A DNA stretch of 64,000 nt from Cinclus cinclus (GCF_963662255.1 NC_085052.1:5996807-6060806); one strand, 5' to 3'; positions 9,901-22,642 are shown, numbered from the stretch's first letter. Notes: a model not told the origin generated them from the letters alone. Numbers and translations: made by a program.

Positions 9901-12900
9901 GGTTTTGTTTCTGGTTGAAGAGCCAGGTGGGACAAGGATTGACAAAAATTTGTCCACTGAAACATTCTTTTAAATTAGAATATAGTTTAATAATCCTCAT
10001 TTTTATTTTATTCAAATGATGCATATTTTAATGAAAAGATGGAGTTTCCTAATTCCCCTCCCCCTTTTTAAATCTGGTTTTAGTTGGGAGATTCATAACA
10101 TGGACTTGCCCCCCACCCCCCATACATATATACCTATGTGTGTATACACATTGTTAGCTAAAAATGTTTTGAGGGATGAGGTGCTAAAATTGTTTAATTT
10201 GCTTTTTTGACAGCCCCTCCCCACATATCTTGCAGGGAATGTTTTCCTGGGTTTTCTCTAAGAGCAACTTGTGTTTTCCAGGCAAATGCAGTGGAAGCTG
10301 GTTCTGATGCTGGCTTCTATCTGGAGTAATCCTGAAATCAGCTGAGCCCTTTTGTAGAAGAGAAGAAATTGGCCTGCAATAGGAGTTTTCAAGCATGACA
10401 AAATTCAAATACTTCTTTCCATTTTGGTGGGTAGTCCCTTCATATGCATATATGTATGTGTGTGTACATATATATATATTTGTCAAGTGTAATGAAGAGG
10501 GGAAAGTGTAATCTCATGAGGACCAAGTCAGCAGGAGCTAGACAGAGAGAATATTCATGTTTTGCTTAAAATAGGTAAAATTGGCAGCATGGTCTGCATC
10601 ACAGCACAAGACTATATATAGGACTGAAAATTCAAAGCATGTTCAATCATGTGTTGCTATATCTTTCTCCTCACTTAGCAAATATTCCTTATTACGGGTA
10701 CTAAATGCCCTTTGAATTGTGTCAGGTTTTGCTTTTATTTGTTGTGTAGTTGTTTTGTTTTGCTTTTTTTTTTTTCTCGATGATGTTGCAGTAATGTCTA
10801 GGGGTTTTATTTTTTTAATGCCTTGTTCCAAGTTGAGAAAAGCAAATTAAAAATAGAGAAGTGAGTAAGGATAGCCTGACTTTAAAAGACAAAGGAAAAA
10901 GGAGCTGTAAATGAAATGTAGGCTCCATAAGTGATGTATGGTAATAAAGTGCTCTGGCCTGACTGATTCACAGCTACAGAAATGTGCTTCTTGAGGATGA
11001 AAGAGCTGCCAGAATAGGAAGGACTTAAGTCCTCAATTAGTTTAGTGATTAAGATGTTCAAGTAACTCAACAGAACTCTCCAGCAATGTAACATCAATAA
11101 TTTCAGAGCAGTATTTAGAACTAATGTAGTTTGTGTTTTACTGCATCTCCTTCCAGACCCTGATTATATGGGGGCCCTCTTTTTATTACTTATGTGTGAA
11201 AATAGCTTGCACTTCTAAGAATAATCATTTGTGTTCAATAAAAAGCAAAAACAGATCATCCAAACGCAGGAAGAGCAGGAAATCTGAACAATGTGCTTCT
11301 TATTCTTGAGGCTGTTTATGGAAAGCTGCATTTGTATGACAAAAAGCATAATTTTTTATTATATCAAACTTTTCACATCAAATGCTACTAATGAATTTCA
11401 GTTCCTCCTGCTTTTCTGTCTAAGCAGGACCAGCTCAGTTACCACTCTCTGGAGTGGAGGACAGGCCAAAGCTTTTATCTCTGGTTTCCTTTTTTCATTG
11501 CTTTGCCATGCAGTGGAAGTGATCACAGAGACAGCTCCACCCTATGCAGAGCCTGGTGCCCCTCTCTGGCTGCTCAGGTGATTCTCTTACCAATTTATCA
11601 ATTTATCAGCCAGGTAAATTAATTTTATTCCTTCTGGAGCATTAGTAAGCCTTTTACTGACAGACCAGGTATCTGTTTTTTCAGTTAAGGACTCGCAGAT
11701 TCATTCTGTCTGTCATATTAAAGGCTTTCTCCTCAAGAAAAAAGTTTCCTATAGAAATGTCTCAGTTGCTTAGGTTGCTGCTGAGTCTCAAGGTGTGATT
11801 ACTTGTATCATAAAGAGGCTTCTGCTGGAGGTGCAATACAAAATGCAGTGTCATGAATTATAAATTACTAAGACTTGAGAACCAATGAAGGAAGAAAAAG
11901 AAGAAAAAAGTGGAAATTATTTCCAAAAGGATAACTATAGATTTGGGGATATATTATGTTCTTAGCCAACAGAAGTTTATAGAGATTAGAATAAAATATT
12001 ATTACCTTCTCCATTGCAATTTCATAGCCTTTTTTGAATAGAGTATTTTGTGAGGCCTGCACATCTACAACTGAACAAAGAACAAGACATTTCAAATTTT
12101 GGTGTCATGGCTGGTGAAATTCAACCATAATGATAAAAACAGCTGAAATTAAAAAAAAAAATTGTATTTTCCACCTTTGGAATCCTAGTCAGTTAAGAAT
12201 AAAGTAGTTTTATGACAGCAAAATGTTAACAGCTCTGACTTTCAAGCATGAGTTTTCTTGCAAGCTGTTTCTGAACAGTGGAGAAAGTTGTAGCAATCTT
12301 TCACAAGTGGTTTGGAGGGTAAACCCCAAATTTACAAAGGCTGCTGTCTTACAGAAGGCAGCTCATGTAGCTCCAAAAGGCTTTGTGAGTAAAGTAATAG
12401 TCCAAGTAGCTGCAATTAAAGAAACCAGCAGTTTTGTTTCTGTACTAAAGAAATGCTCCTGCTATGGGCATACTTGCTCAGGGTTTTCTGGTGTAATCCC
12501 CATTTTCCCTCTGGGAAACCAGAAGGATTTTTGAAAACACAGAAGAAATCTTTCAAGCAAAGCTACTTCACATCATATTGGAATAAAAAGCTCTCTTATC
12601 CTACAGCAGTTAATATTGTTGCATTGTGCATTGTGTGAGACTCAAATAGCTTGAGGACATGGGGCTTCTTTCTTCTTCCTCGCTGGTGTAATTCTACTGA
12701 CGTGTGCAATTTCTTCTGCTTTCCAACAGATCTGTTTGTACTGAATCCTTTTGGTCTTTCCCTGCTGTGGTGCCCCCTGGCACTCCTCTCCTGGGCACGT
12801 GTCCCCATGTTCTCAGGACATGCTGGATTTGAAAGGGCCAGCACCCCCATGGTAATCCCACCCCATTCCACAGCCACCACCTCCCTTTTCCTCCCAGAGC

Positions 12901-12961
12901 AAGTCCCAGAGGCAGGAGTGGTGTCACAGCCAGCAGTTCTCACAGCGACGTGCCATTGAAC
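6976..12961. other. Unique non-coding DNA, no gene seen
   Basis: I recognise no gene. Small simple tracts lie at 10117-10151 (CATA/TATG type), 10441-10481 (ATGT and TA type) and 10764-10776 (T-rich). Open frames of 131-137 codons on the minus strand at 8136-8704, and 125 codons at 9259-9636, match no family I know. The part at about 7230-7460 is AT-rich, low in simple repeats and dense in homeodomain-type ATTA cores and an octamer-like ATGCTAAT (near 7372). It could be a conserved non-coding element. Confidence 0.55.
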
Positions 12962-13165
12962 AATAAAGGGCTGCATACTCTAATGATGATTAATTGCATT
13001 TTCTCCTATCTTTCCATCAATTAACTGGGAATGTTTCTTTGTTTTAATAATTGTCTTTTGGTAAATAAATGTGTAAACACTACTTAAAGCATTTTGGGGT
13101 CTAATTATACTTATCTGAAAGTTAACAGATTCAAGATGTGATTTGTGTTTTAATTGTTTTAAATT
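12962..13165. other. AT-rich block resembling conserved non-coding DNA
   Basis: The block is rich in TAAT/ATTA cores (TAATGATGATTAATTGC near 12981) and lacks microsatellite character, a texture typical of vertebrate conserved non-coding elements near developmental genes. Only the composition and motif density are seen. Conservation is inferred and cannot be tested here. Confidence 0.15.
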
Positions 13166-13704
13166 ATGGTAAAACATGGTGTTGGGTACTGATTTTCTGT
13201 GCAGCTGATGTCTGATGAGAGACAGTGAGGAACTACAAACAGTTGGCTCCCAAACCTTGTGGTACTTGTGAAAAACCAGAGTTCTCTCCAAGCCTGTATT
13301 TGTACTGAGGTTTGTTGGCTTTTCATCTGGTCATACCAGCCACCCATTGACCACAGCTGTTCAGACAGTTTTAAAAAACACATTAAAGGCTCCAGGGCCT
13401 GGCTGGGGAACAGCATCACAGTCCTGGCATCCCACCCCGGGATGTGCTGGGGGTGCAGAGCCACCCAGCAGTGCTGGACACAGCTCCAGAGCAGCTCAGC
13501 CCCGTGTGCAGGGGGACAACTCAAGTGCCATGTCTGACCCCGGGGCAAGGGACATCACAGCCAAATCCCCGTGGTCTAAATGTATCAGGCTTTGGGGCTC
13601 TCTTACCTTACACCCTTTCATGTCCCTGCCCTCTCTGACAGCAGAGGAGCCCCGTGTCACTGTGGTTTGCTATTCTCATTAGCTCCCATTACTGCAACAC
13701 TGGG
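13166..13704. other. Unique DNA 5' of the 61-bp minisatellite
   Basis: This is moderately GC-rich DNA with no recognised gene. Overlapping open frames of 92-129 codons occur on both strands (13159-13682) and contradict each other, so none is called. The stretch leads directly into the first minisatellite unit at 13705. Confidence 0.5.
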
Positions 13705-14997
13705 GGCTGTGCTGGGTTCAGGCAGGGGCTGTGTCCAGCCCTGACAAACATCAGGTACATCCTGAGGCTGTGCTGGGTACAGGCAGGGGCTGTGTCCAGC
13801 CCTGACAAACATCAGGTACATCCTGAGGCTGTGTTGGGTACAGGCAGGGGCTGTGTCCAGCCCTGACAAACATCAGGTACATCCTGAAGCTGTGCTGGGT
13901 ACAGGCAGGGGCTGTGTCCAGCCCTGACAAACATCAGGTACATCCTGAGGCTGTGCTGGGTACAGGCAGGGGCTGTGTCCAGCCCTGACAAACATCAGGT
14001 ACATCCTGAGGCTGTGTTGGGTACAGGCAGGGGCTGTGTCCAGCCCTGACAAACATCAGGTACATCCTGAGGCTGTGCTGGGTACAGGCAGGGGCTGTGT
14101 CCAGCCCTGACAAACATCAGGTACATCCTGAAGCTGTGCTGGGTACAGGCAGGGGCTGTGTCCAGCCCTGACAAACATCAGGTACATCCTGAGGCTGTGC
14201 TGGGTACAGGCAGGGGCTGTGTCCAGCCCTGACAAACATCAGGTACATCCTGAGGCTGTGCTGGGTACAGGCAGGGGCTGTGTCCAGCCCTGACAAACAT
14301 CAGGTACATCCTGAGGCTGTGTTGGGTACAGGCAGGGGCTGTGTCCAGCCCTGACAAACATCAGGTACATCCTGAAGCTGTGCTGGGTACAGGCAGGGGC
14401 TGTGTCCAGCCCTAACAAACATCAGGTACATCCTGAAGCTGTGCTGGGTACAGGCAGGGGCTGTGTCCAGCCCTGACAAACATCAGGTACATCCTGAGGC
14501 TGTGCTGGGTACAGGCAGGAGCTGTGTCCAGCCCTGACAAACATCAGGTACATCCTGAGGCTGTGTTGGGTACAGGCAGGAGCTGTGTCCAGCCCTGACA
14601 AACATCAGGTACATCCTGAGGCTGTGCTGGGTTCAGGCAGGAGCTGTGTCCAGCCCTGACAAACATCAGGTACATCCTGAGGCTGTGCTGGGTTCAGGCA
14701 GGAGCTGTGTCCAGCCCTGACAAACATCAGGTACATCCTGAAGCTGTGCTGGGTACAGGCAGGGGCTGTGTCCAGCCCTGACAAACATCAGGTACATCCT
14801 GAGGCTGTGTTGGGTACAGGCAGGAGCTGTGTCCAGCCCTGACAAACATCAGGTACATCCTGAGGCTGTGCTGGGTACAGGCAGGGGCTGTGTCCAGCCC
14901 TGACAAACATCAGGTACATCCTGAAGCTGTGCTGGGTACAGGCAGGGGCTGTGTCCAGCCCTGACAAACATCAGGTACATCCTGAAGCTGTGCTGAG
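13705..14997 (+). repeat. 61-bp minisatellite, 21 full copies plus a partial copy
   Basis: The unit begins GGCTGTGCTGGGTACAGGCA and repeats every 61 bases without indels from 13705; copy 22 starts at 14986 and breaks off. Variation is confined to a few sites: unit position 1 (G/A), 8 (C/T), 14 (A/T), 23 (G/A) and 39 (G/A, only in copy 12). Each unit carries two perfect inverted repeats, GGGCTG-TGTC-CAGCCC at positions 22-37 and TCAGG-TACAT-CCTGA at 47-61. The period is not a multiple of three, so a translated frame shifts with every copy and the array does not encode a simple repeat protein. Copy number is expected to vary between individuals. Confidence 0.97.
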
Positions 14998-17081
14998 GGG
15001 AGGTGAGCACAGCCAGAACCTCCGGAGGAAAGGGAGGTACCAGGGACAGAACCTGTCAGCAGCAGAGCCTGCAGCATCCCAGCAGCTCCCTGGGTGGCTG
15101 GGGAGTGCTGGGCAGAGGGACGGGGAGGGGGATAATGATGGAGGAGCATGGCTCGGTGTCATGATGCTCCTGAAGTGCTCTTGCTGTGCTGCCACGGAGA
15201 ATCCCAGAGTGAGGAATGGTGGATCCTGCTGGCTCCTGCAGCTGCTCTCACCACTCTCTTCTGGGGCTCAGCAGGCTGGAGATCACTTCTCATCCAAGCA
15301 CACAGTGTGTCCATGCCTGTGCACCTCTTGGGTTATGAGCCCTCTGTCTCAGTTTCCCTTTCTCTAAAACAACGGCAATATTTCCACAGTTCAGGATGAT
15401 GTTAGAGGGTTAAAATTGCAAATCTTGAGAGGGGATCTGGCAAGACAGGATAAGGACAGCGATACAAATAAAGAAAACAGCTTTATGCTATTTTTTTCCT
15501 TACTCAAAACTTATTTGGGGGACTCTTTTTTTCAGATTTTTTCAGGTTAGGGGTTTTTTAATTTTTTTTTTGTGTTTTTTTTTGGGGGGGTGGTTTTTTA
15601 AGGATAAGGGGAAAAGAAGTAAAGAAAATCATCCCACATATGCAAACAGAATTTGCATTTGACTGCATTAATATTTTTCTTTAAATTGCAATTAAGCAAT
15701 AAATCTTCACCAGTTGCAAAAATAAAGAGAGTGGGGTGGGGAAAATTTATTAGATAATGTAATCTTTCAGGCATTTTTTAATTTCCTTCTAAGATCTAGA
15801 ATATCAGTCCGAGTCCCAGGTAAAATAGGACTCAAGTTTTCAGCCACAAGTTGTGACTCAAAGTGCTTAGCTAAATTAAACAGAACAGATGTGAAAAATA
15901 AGATGAGAGCTATGCACAGAGCTCTCAAACAGCTGTCCCACCTTCCCCTCCATTGAAGAGCCTGGCCTAATTCCCCTTTGTTGACTAAACTCTGCAATTT
16001 GATCCTAAAAGCTTGTCGGAATTAAGTAAAATGTTTAATATAAGTTTACATTTTAACTGTTTTTCTTTGATATTTGACAAGGACATGGGAAGTAGCTCCA
16101 GAACTTTCTCCTGGGTCAATTTGCCCAAGGTTGCTGTGAACCACGCTTCCCCTTGGGCTGCTTGCCCCGGGGACTGCACTTGAGACCTGGCACCTGTTGG
16201 ACACCACAGCAATTAATAATTAATTAAACAAATAACCTCTTTACATGTCACTGTGAAATCAGAGCTTCAGCATAGAAAAGAAATTTACCATTTTGATTTC
16301 CAGAGGTAACCTCTGCCCCCACACTTGTGTAGTATGGGGAGGAGCAGATATTTGCTTTCTCCTCACAGAAGTGACTTTTACAACAGATTTAAAAAAAAAA
16401 AAGAAAAAAAGAAAGTAAAGGATAGGAAGGAAAGGTCAGCCTTGTTAAATCCTTTCTAGTAAACACTACTCAACTGCAGCAATGACAACCAGTATCTGAA
16501 CATTTAACATCTAAAGAGAAAAAGGAGTTACAGACATTCTTCTGGAAAGGAGGATCACTGGAGCCTTTCAGCTTATATTTCTGTGTGCACCTTCCAGGAT
16601 GGATTACACTTTGTCTAACTGTTAGTATTTTGGTTTCAGATATGACAAGTGGATCATGGCCTTTTTTAACCTTTTCCTTCCTTTTTCTTTTTTTTTTCCC
16701 TTTCTTCCCCCCCAAAAGGTAGCTGCACATTAAGGAGATAAGTGAACTTCAAAGGGCTAAATACCAATCAGAAGATGGAAGATGGCCACACATAAAGCTA
16801 TGCTGCTTCTGCAAACCCCTTTAGTAGCCAGACAAGGTCACTGATCAGGGTAATTTGCAGGAAAAGTCAATTTCTCAAGTACCCAAGGCAGGTGTTGTGC
16901 CATTCTGTGACAATTTACTGAAACTAAATTGAGGAAGTTGAAAAAAGCAAAGGTCATGAACCATGGGAGAAAGGAGGAAAGCAAAGTCTCTTTGACTGTA
17001 TTTTTAACTCCTTTTCAACCAAAGCATATTTACAAATTACTGAGCCTGTTTCCACTTAAAAAAAAATCCCCCTTGTGTAAC
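14998..17081. other. Unique DNA 3' of the minisatellite, with low-complexity tracts
   Basis: No gene is recognised. 15000-15300 is GC-rich, with an 8-bp inverted repeat AGGAGCAT/ATGCTCCT near 15142-15171. T- and G-rich low-complexity sequence lies at 15525-15600, an A-rich tract at 16391-16415, and a pyrimidine tract at about 16670-16713 that ends in a C run. Open frames of up to 138 codons (14951-15367 plus) start inside the minisatellite and are not credible genes. Confidence 0.55.
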
Positions 17082-17750
17082 TCAGATGTGTTTATGAAAA
17101 CCTGCACTAAACCCTGGTTGCACAATGAGGAACCTTGAAGGGTGGTAAAGGAAAACACAGAGTGACTCATGGGGAACTCTTAGCACAGTAAAGGGGAAAA
17201 GCAGAAATTGCTTTTTGTTCTGAGAACATTTCTGAGTCCTCACAGCAGCACAAAGGTGTGTGAAAGTAGACAGGATGGAAGTGAAAAGATAAAAACCTGT
17301 CTGAGAAATTTGCAGCCAGCCACAGAAATGACTGCAGAAGGACAGAAGGGGAGCTGATGTCTCAAGAAGTGTCTGGTGGTGTCTCTGCTTCAACTGCACC
17401 CCAAACTGAACTTCCAGGGCTTGGTCCTTCAGGAAACGGCCAGGGATGGTCTCAATACCAAGGCTGTGAAAGAAAGAGGCAGAAATAAAAGTGAAGGAAC
17501 TGTAGGGTCCTGCCTCAGCAAACTTCCATGCCAAAACAGATCTCACAAGTGTTGCTGACCTGGGATGAGAAGGAGAGAAATCCAAGACTTGGTAGTCCGA
17601 GTGATGTGCAGATGACAAAAGGGTGGAATCCAATCTTATCTCCTTCTCCTGCAACCACGGGTTCTGAGCTGGTGACCTCTTACAGAGCAGGGGACATTTG
17701 AGTGGAAAAAGTCCAGTGTTCACACTATTTCTGGCACCGGTGGGGAACAC
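17082..17750 (-). other. 222-codon open frame of unknown nature
   Basis: This is the longest open frame in the window that is not built from a tandem repeat. It would encode a serine-, phenylalanine- and leucine-rich protein beginning MFPTGARNSVNTGLF, with no signal peptide, domain or motif that I recognise. I see no promoter, poly(A) context or splice signals supporting it. In 64 kb searched in six frames, one such frame can plausibly arise by chance, so I do not call it a gene. It could also be the remnant of an unrecognised repeat. Confidence 0.15.
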
Positions 17751-20700
17751 TCAGTCACTCCAAAACATCTACGTCCACCAAGAAAGAGCAAAACTAAACC
17801 AAACCAATCCACACCAACACTTTCTCTCTTTTGCTCCCATCTCCAAACTGAACACATAGTTTTGGTAATTGTGTTGGGGACACAAATACACTTGCAGCTG
17901 TCCTTCCTCTTCCCTGTTACAAGATTATTTATTTTATGATAAATTTTCACAGGTCATTGGTGGTGCCTCTGGCCCAGCTGGGAAGTTTATGGGGCAGCAA
18001 AAGGACATTCTCTCTACTTGTTTTTTGTGGACTTGAATCCAAATCTAATCAGGACAAACTTCTCCAAATCCTTCCTTGAAGGGAATATTTCAAAAGAGAA
18101 CAACATTGTCATTATCAGGCCCTGTTTCGAATAGGTAGACAAGGAGGAAATAGTTGATATATTTCTGTTATAGTGACACAGATTGAAAAAACAGATTTTG
18201 GTTGATACAGTCTGTATGTGTACATTCCATGGAAGAGATGGACTTCCATGTGAATAATCAGAAAATGGTTTTTTGTCTGGGACTCCTGAAAGGAAACTTG
18301 TTTGGTTCAAGTTCTGTGGGGTTTTGAGTGTCTTTTGCCCGTTTTCCACCAAGCTCCAACACTGTTTCTTTGCTCATGCAATGAAGTCAAGTAAAATTCA
18401 TCTTCTCTTTGCAGGACTTCTCAGAAGTTTGGGATGTACTGAGCTGGGAGTGACTGGACTTTGTTCCTGTGCCACAATACAAGAAGCTCAGTAGAAAGAT
18501 TCATTTAAATATGAAGAGGATATAATTAGCCTCCCAAATTACTCCAGCCCTGCTGCTACCTCACTTCAGCTGACTAAAGATCTCTTTATGACACCAGGAG
18601 ATAAATGTTTTATGTGTTTGGGCTATTCCCAAGTGCTGCTGGTCAAACCAGCCCCTCGGTCAGATCTTCAAGAAATACAATCTGTGAGCTCCTTGTAAGT
18701 ACAGGACTATTTTTATTTAGCTGTTTCAGGGCCCCATTGCCTGAAAACCAATCCAGTTGTTTAACTTGGAGGAAAAGAGCCCTAATCTCTCTTGCTTCTA
18801 TCCCATGTCTTTTACATCCTGAGACTGGAAACAATCTATATCCTAAACACTCAGAGTTTCAGGAATGTTAAATAAGAAGGCTCTATCTGCACTGGGCAGG
18901 AGGACATGAGTTAGTTAGTCAGGCAAATAAACAAACACAGTAAAACACACAAATAAAGCCACCACACCTGCAGGAATGTTAGATATGTTAAAAGGGGTTG
19001 CATCCCTAGGCGAGCTGCTCTGGTTCACTTTTCATCACCAATGACCATGTTACACATGCAGCTGGTGACATTACTTAGCCTCCAGCAAGGTCAGAGCACA
19101 CTGTGGAGTGAACAGAGAAAGAACTGTTCCCCTGTTTGTAGCAAAAACATGGTCAGGAGTGATTTGAACTCCAGCTGCAGCTCGGCCTGCCTGGTGATAG
19201 CAAAGCAATGCTGCTACCAAGGGCTGGCTCCCTTTTCTTGTGGAAGCATCTCATTGCCACAAAGCCACCTTCAAAACAAAGATAGGTTTAAAATATCCTT
19301 TTATCTCATGAAGCTTGTTTTCATAGGTCTCCCTAAAGTGAATTCTAGGGAAATGAATATTCAGGAATAAATTACAATAGAGGTTTTTGTTGCACTTTGT
19401 AGGCATTGAAATTACATTTTTCTGTCTGGTTCTATCACAAACTGGATTTAGAGGGCCAGGTTTTGAAAATCCTTGGCAGCACATGGGTTGCTCAAGTGCC
19501 TACTGGGGCTCTCAGAAATGCCCATCCAGCCACATCCAGCTTCTGTGAAGGACACAATCCTGTTAAAGATGTGCACATTTAAAATTTGGACGATTTTTAA
19601 GAATGCTCTCAAAAATCCTCAAAGCAATTCCCCAAGAACAAGAGAACTAAAAGATAAATTAAAACAGAGTGAGGGTGTGACAAGAGTTTATATGAAATGA
19701 AATACACTGTACATATCATATCTTTAGTGCAGAACTCATTAGTTATTTGATTTTCGTTTATAGTGATGATAGGAATACTTAATCACATTGACTGGTCACT
19801 AGATTTAATCAAAGGCACTACCTGACAACCATGGTTCATTCTGAAAAACTTCAAGTTTTACCAATTGCTAAAGGGGTTAATAGAGGCTGTTCATGAGGAA
19901 GATAACCTAGGTTTAAAAAAACTATAGTCATCATTGTTCATTTATTCTCTTTATTGAGGTAATTTAATTATCATATAGACACAAACATTTGCTCCCATGC
20001 TGGGCTCTTCACATCTGTTAGTAGAGATTTGATTAGGTCTACACAAATGTGCTAGATTATACCATCTAGTTGGTGAAATTCAAGCCACCTGGATATTTTA
20101 GCAACATCAATAAGAATAATTCTCTTTTTCCAAATCAGTAAATCCAAGATATATTAAAAAGAATTAATTAATGAGTACCAGATAGGCAAAACAAACATTT
20201 GACAATGAATCATATTATCAAAGGTTTTGTGGGAGATCCCTCTCAGCTTATGTTTAGATGTCAAATTATATTACCAAAACTAAACAATCTGTTAAACCGA
20301 TCTCTTAATGCAATAAGTCTCAGCACCACACTCTCTTTTTTCCCAAAGTCCTTCATGAATGCAGTGCAGCATCTAAGGACAACAGTACTTAAAGCACCAG
20401 CAATAATGTTACATTAACAAGTCATTAGTATGAAATAGCTGACTCCTAATATTTTTATTGCCATTAAGCTCTTTTTTTTTTTTTTTTAAAATCATGTAGG
20501 ACCTGATGATGAAAACTGCTAATCACCCAAGGAGCCATTATGAGTGTGAGTCAAACCAGGGTGAGCATTAACGCCCTGAGTGTGCATTTCTGGGTTATGC
20601 TTTCAGAAAGTGAATGACCCAAAAGCTTCACAGGGAATTTGTAGTAAATGCAGCTGTTAAGATGACATACAGTGATATTAAATGTAAAGAGAGGGGAGAG

Positions 20701-21309
20701 AAAGCAGCTGCTGTCCACTGGAGGACTTATCTCCAAGTTTGTTTAGTAACTTACACAGATGTGGCATTATTTTTTTTCCTTTACTCTAGAAGGAGGCTGC
20801 TGAAATTAATTTAGGTAGAGGCGAAGTCCTTTTTTAAGAGAAGAACTTTAGGCTGAAGTCAGAGAGAACAAGGCTTCAATCTAGAAGCATTTCTAAAAAT
20901 ATTTCATTTTAATCAATTAAATATTTGTGCAAATACAGAACAATTTGAATTAACTTTTAGCAAATGCCTCAGGCTGTGATAGGAGAAGCACAGAGTGGTC
21001 AAACTGGCAAGTGAGAGCAGTTCCTAGACCCCAGGAAATGTGATTAGTGCGAGTGCCCAAGCAAGCCCACGTTAATTCAGCTTCCTGTGTGGCTGACACC
21101 AGACATCCAGAATGGAGAATATCACACTGGTGTGTTTTGTTCGTGCTTTGTGAAGCAAAGTTGAGCAGAGTTCAGCTCTTTGAATGAAGAGCTGTCCCTC
21201 TGGGTGAAGGCTGGTGGCCGTGACCCGCCTGGGGGGAAGATCCCTGTCCCATGCCAGGCTCCTTTGTGCCTTCCAGAGGGCTCTGGTTTGTTTGACATTC
21301 TTCTTTCAG
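17751..21309. other. Unique non-coding DNA, no gene seen
   Basis: AT-rich DNA without recognisable coding sequence. A T17 tract occurs near 20471-20487. The interval 18415-18694 has a good splice-acceptor match before it (TCTTCTCTTTGCAG) and a perfect GTAAGT donor after it, but its open frames are short, so at most it could be a non-coding exon. 19780-20170 is very AT-rich. Confidence 0.5.
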
Positions 21310-21398
21310 ATGAAGGGCTGGAAAGCCAGGGAAGAGGTGAAGTTTCTGACACATCCCTGCTCTCTGCACGTGTCTCACCAGATTTCATGGCAGCTCAG
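21310..21398 (+). other. Exon-like interval between splice-site matches (speculative)
   Basis: A pyrimidine-rich stretch ending TTCTTTCAG (21301-21309) precedes 89 bases that end in CTCAG followed by GTATGG. Two forward frames are open through the interval (for example MKGWKAREEVKFLTH), and neither resembles a known protein. Splice-site matches of this quality occur by chance in long non-coding DNA. Confidence 0.12.
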
Positions 21399-22610
21399 GT
21401 ATGGACCCAAAGGATTATGGTAACCTAAGAAAAGTGAGGTTTTGGGTACAATCTTCTCAGAAGTGGTGTTAAGGCTTACGTTGTAACGTGTCACTGCAAG
21501 AGCGAGTTGGACTAAAAGCTTTTTAAATCCATATAATTGAACTTAATTGTTTACCTAATAAAATTATTTTTAATTGAGAACAATTGTACGATGATGATTC
21601 AGTCACAAGAATTTGCTTCTAAATCTCCAAACAGGCTTCCTCTGGGAAGACTCATTATCAGAAAGAAGGATGTGTTCTCACTCTGAGGTAGTTGGATGTC
21701 TCTGAAATATGCCCAACACATAAATATACCTAATGCAGAGAGCAACTGGATGGCAAACCCACCCCATCACAGCCTCAAAATCCTGCACAGAATTACCAGG
21801 CTTGTTTTAGCCTATTTATTCCACTGAATATAAATGAAATGGGAGATACTGTTTTGTATCCACAGATTAAGGGGAGATGCTGGAGAGGCACTGAAGATGC
21901 CCATGGGGCTGAAACTGAGATAGAAGCTTTATTTTTGTTTTTGATGAGGTTCAGCTCAGGAAAGGGGGGCAGATTTATGGACATTGATTTATATTCTTGA
22001 TATTCTGCTGATAACAAGTTTGGGGCAGAAACCAATCAACTCTGCAGATTTTCTGTGCACTTCTTAGAAAGTGATTGCTGGTTTGAAAAGTAGTAGGGGT
22101 GCAGGGGTGTTTTTGATGTTTAGAGGCATAGAAGGAGAGATATATATTTCTCATGTTTTATTTCAAGTCAGTACTAAAATTTTAATTATTTAATTGCCCT
22201 TGCTCAATTCTTGTACCGAAAACAACCTGAAGAATTATCTTCTTAATTCACTCATTGTACTCTGGGTTGTGTTCCACAACACAGGGCCTGAGGTCCACAA
22301 AACCACTGGGTCTGTTTGGCACCACTTCAAGCTTTTTTCCCCACTTTCATTATAGCCTGAAATTATGACTTGAAATCATATGTTATTAGCCTGAGTGAGA
22401 ATTACATGAGGAACAGTGCTATAACAGGGCTCAGCTATGAAAAGGCAGTTCCTCCAGGGCACTTACAGCATCTTGTTTTACAATATATGATAGGAAAGTA
22501 TTTTTGTGCTATGAGCAGGTGATTTTCCCATCCTGTTTGACACAGCAGTCTGCAGGTGTTGTGTGATCATATGTGCTTCCTTCCGGAGGCATGTTCAGAA
22601 CTGTAATTCT
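21399..22610. other. Unique non-coding DNA, no gene seen
   Basis: AT-rich sequence. I see no coding or RNA gene and no recognised repeat family. Confidence 0.6.
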
Positions 22611-22642
22611 AGTAGTAGTAGTAGTAGTAATAATAATAATAA
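22611..22642 (+). repeat. (AGT)6 followed by (AAT)n trinucleotide tract
   Basis: Six AGT units pass directly into AAT units, a compound trinucleotide microsatellite probably formed by one G-to-A change that later expanded. Confidence 0.95.

Noticed and set aside
13705..14997. A CRISPR array (regular repeats)
   Set aside because: Units are contiguous 61-bp near-identical copies with no unique spacers, and the window is vertebrate DNA.
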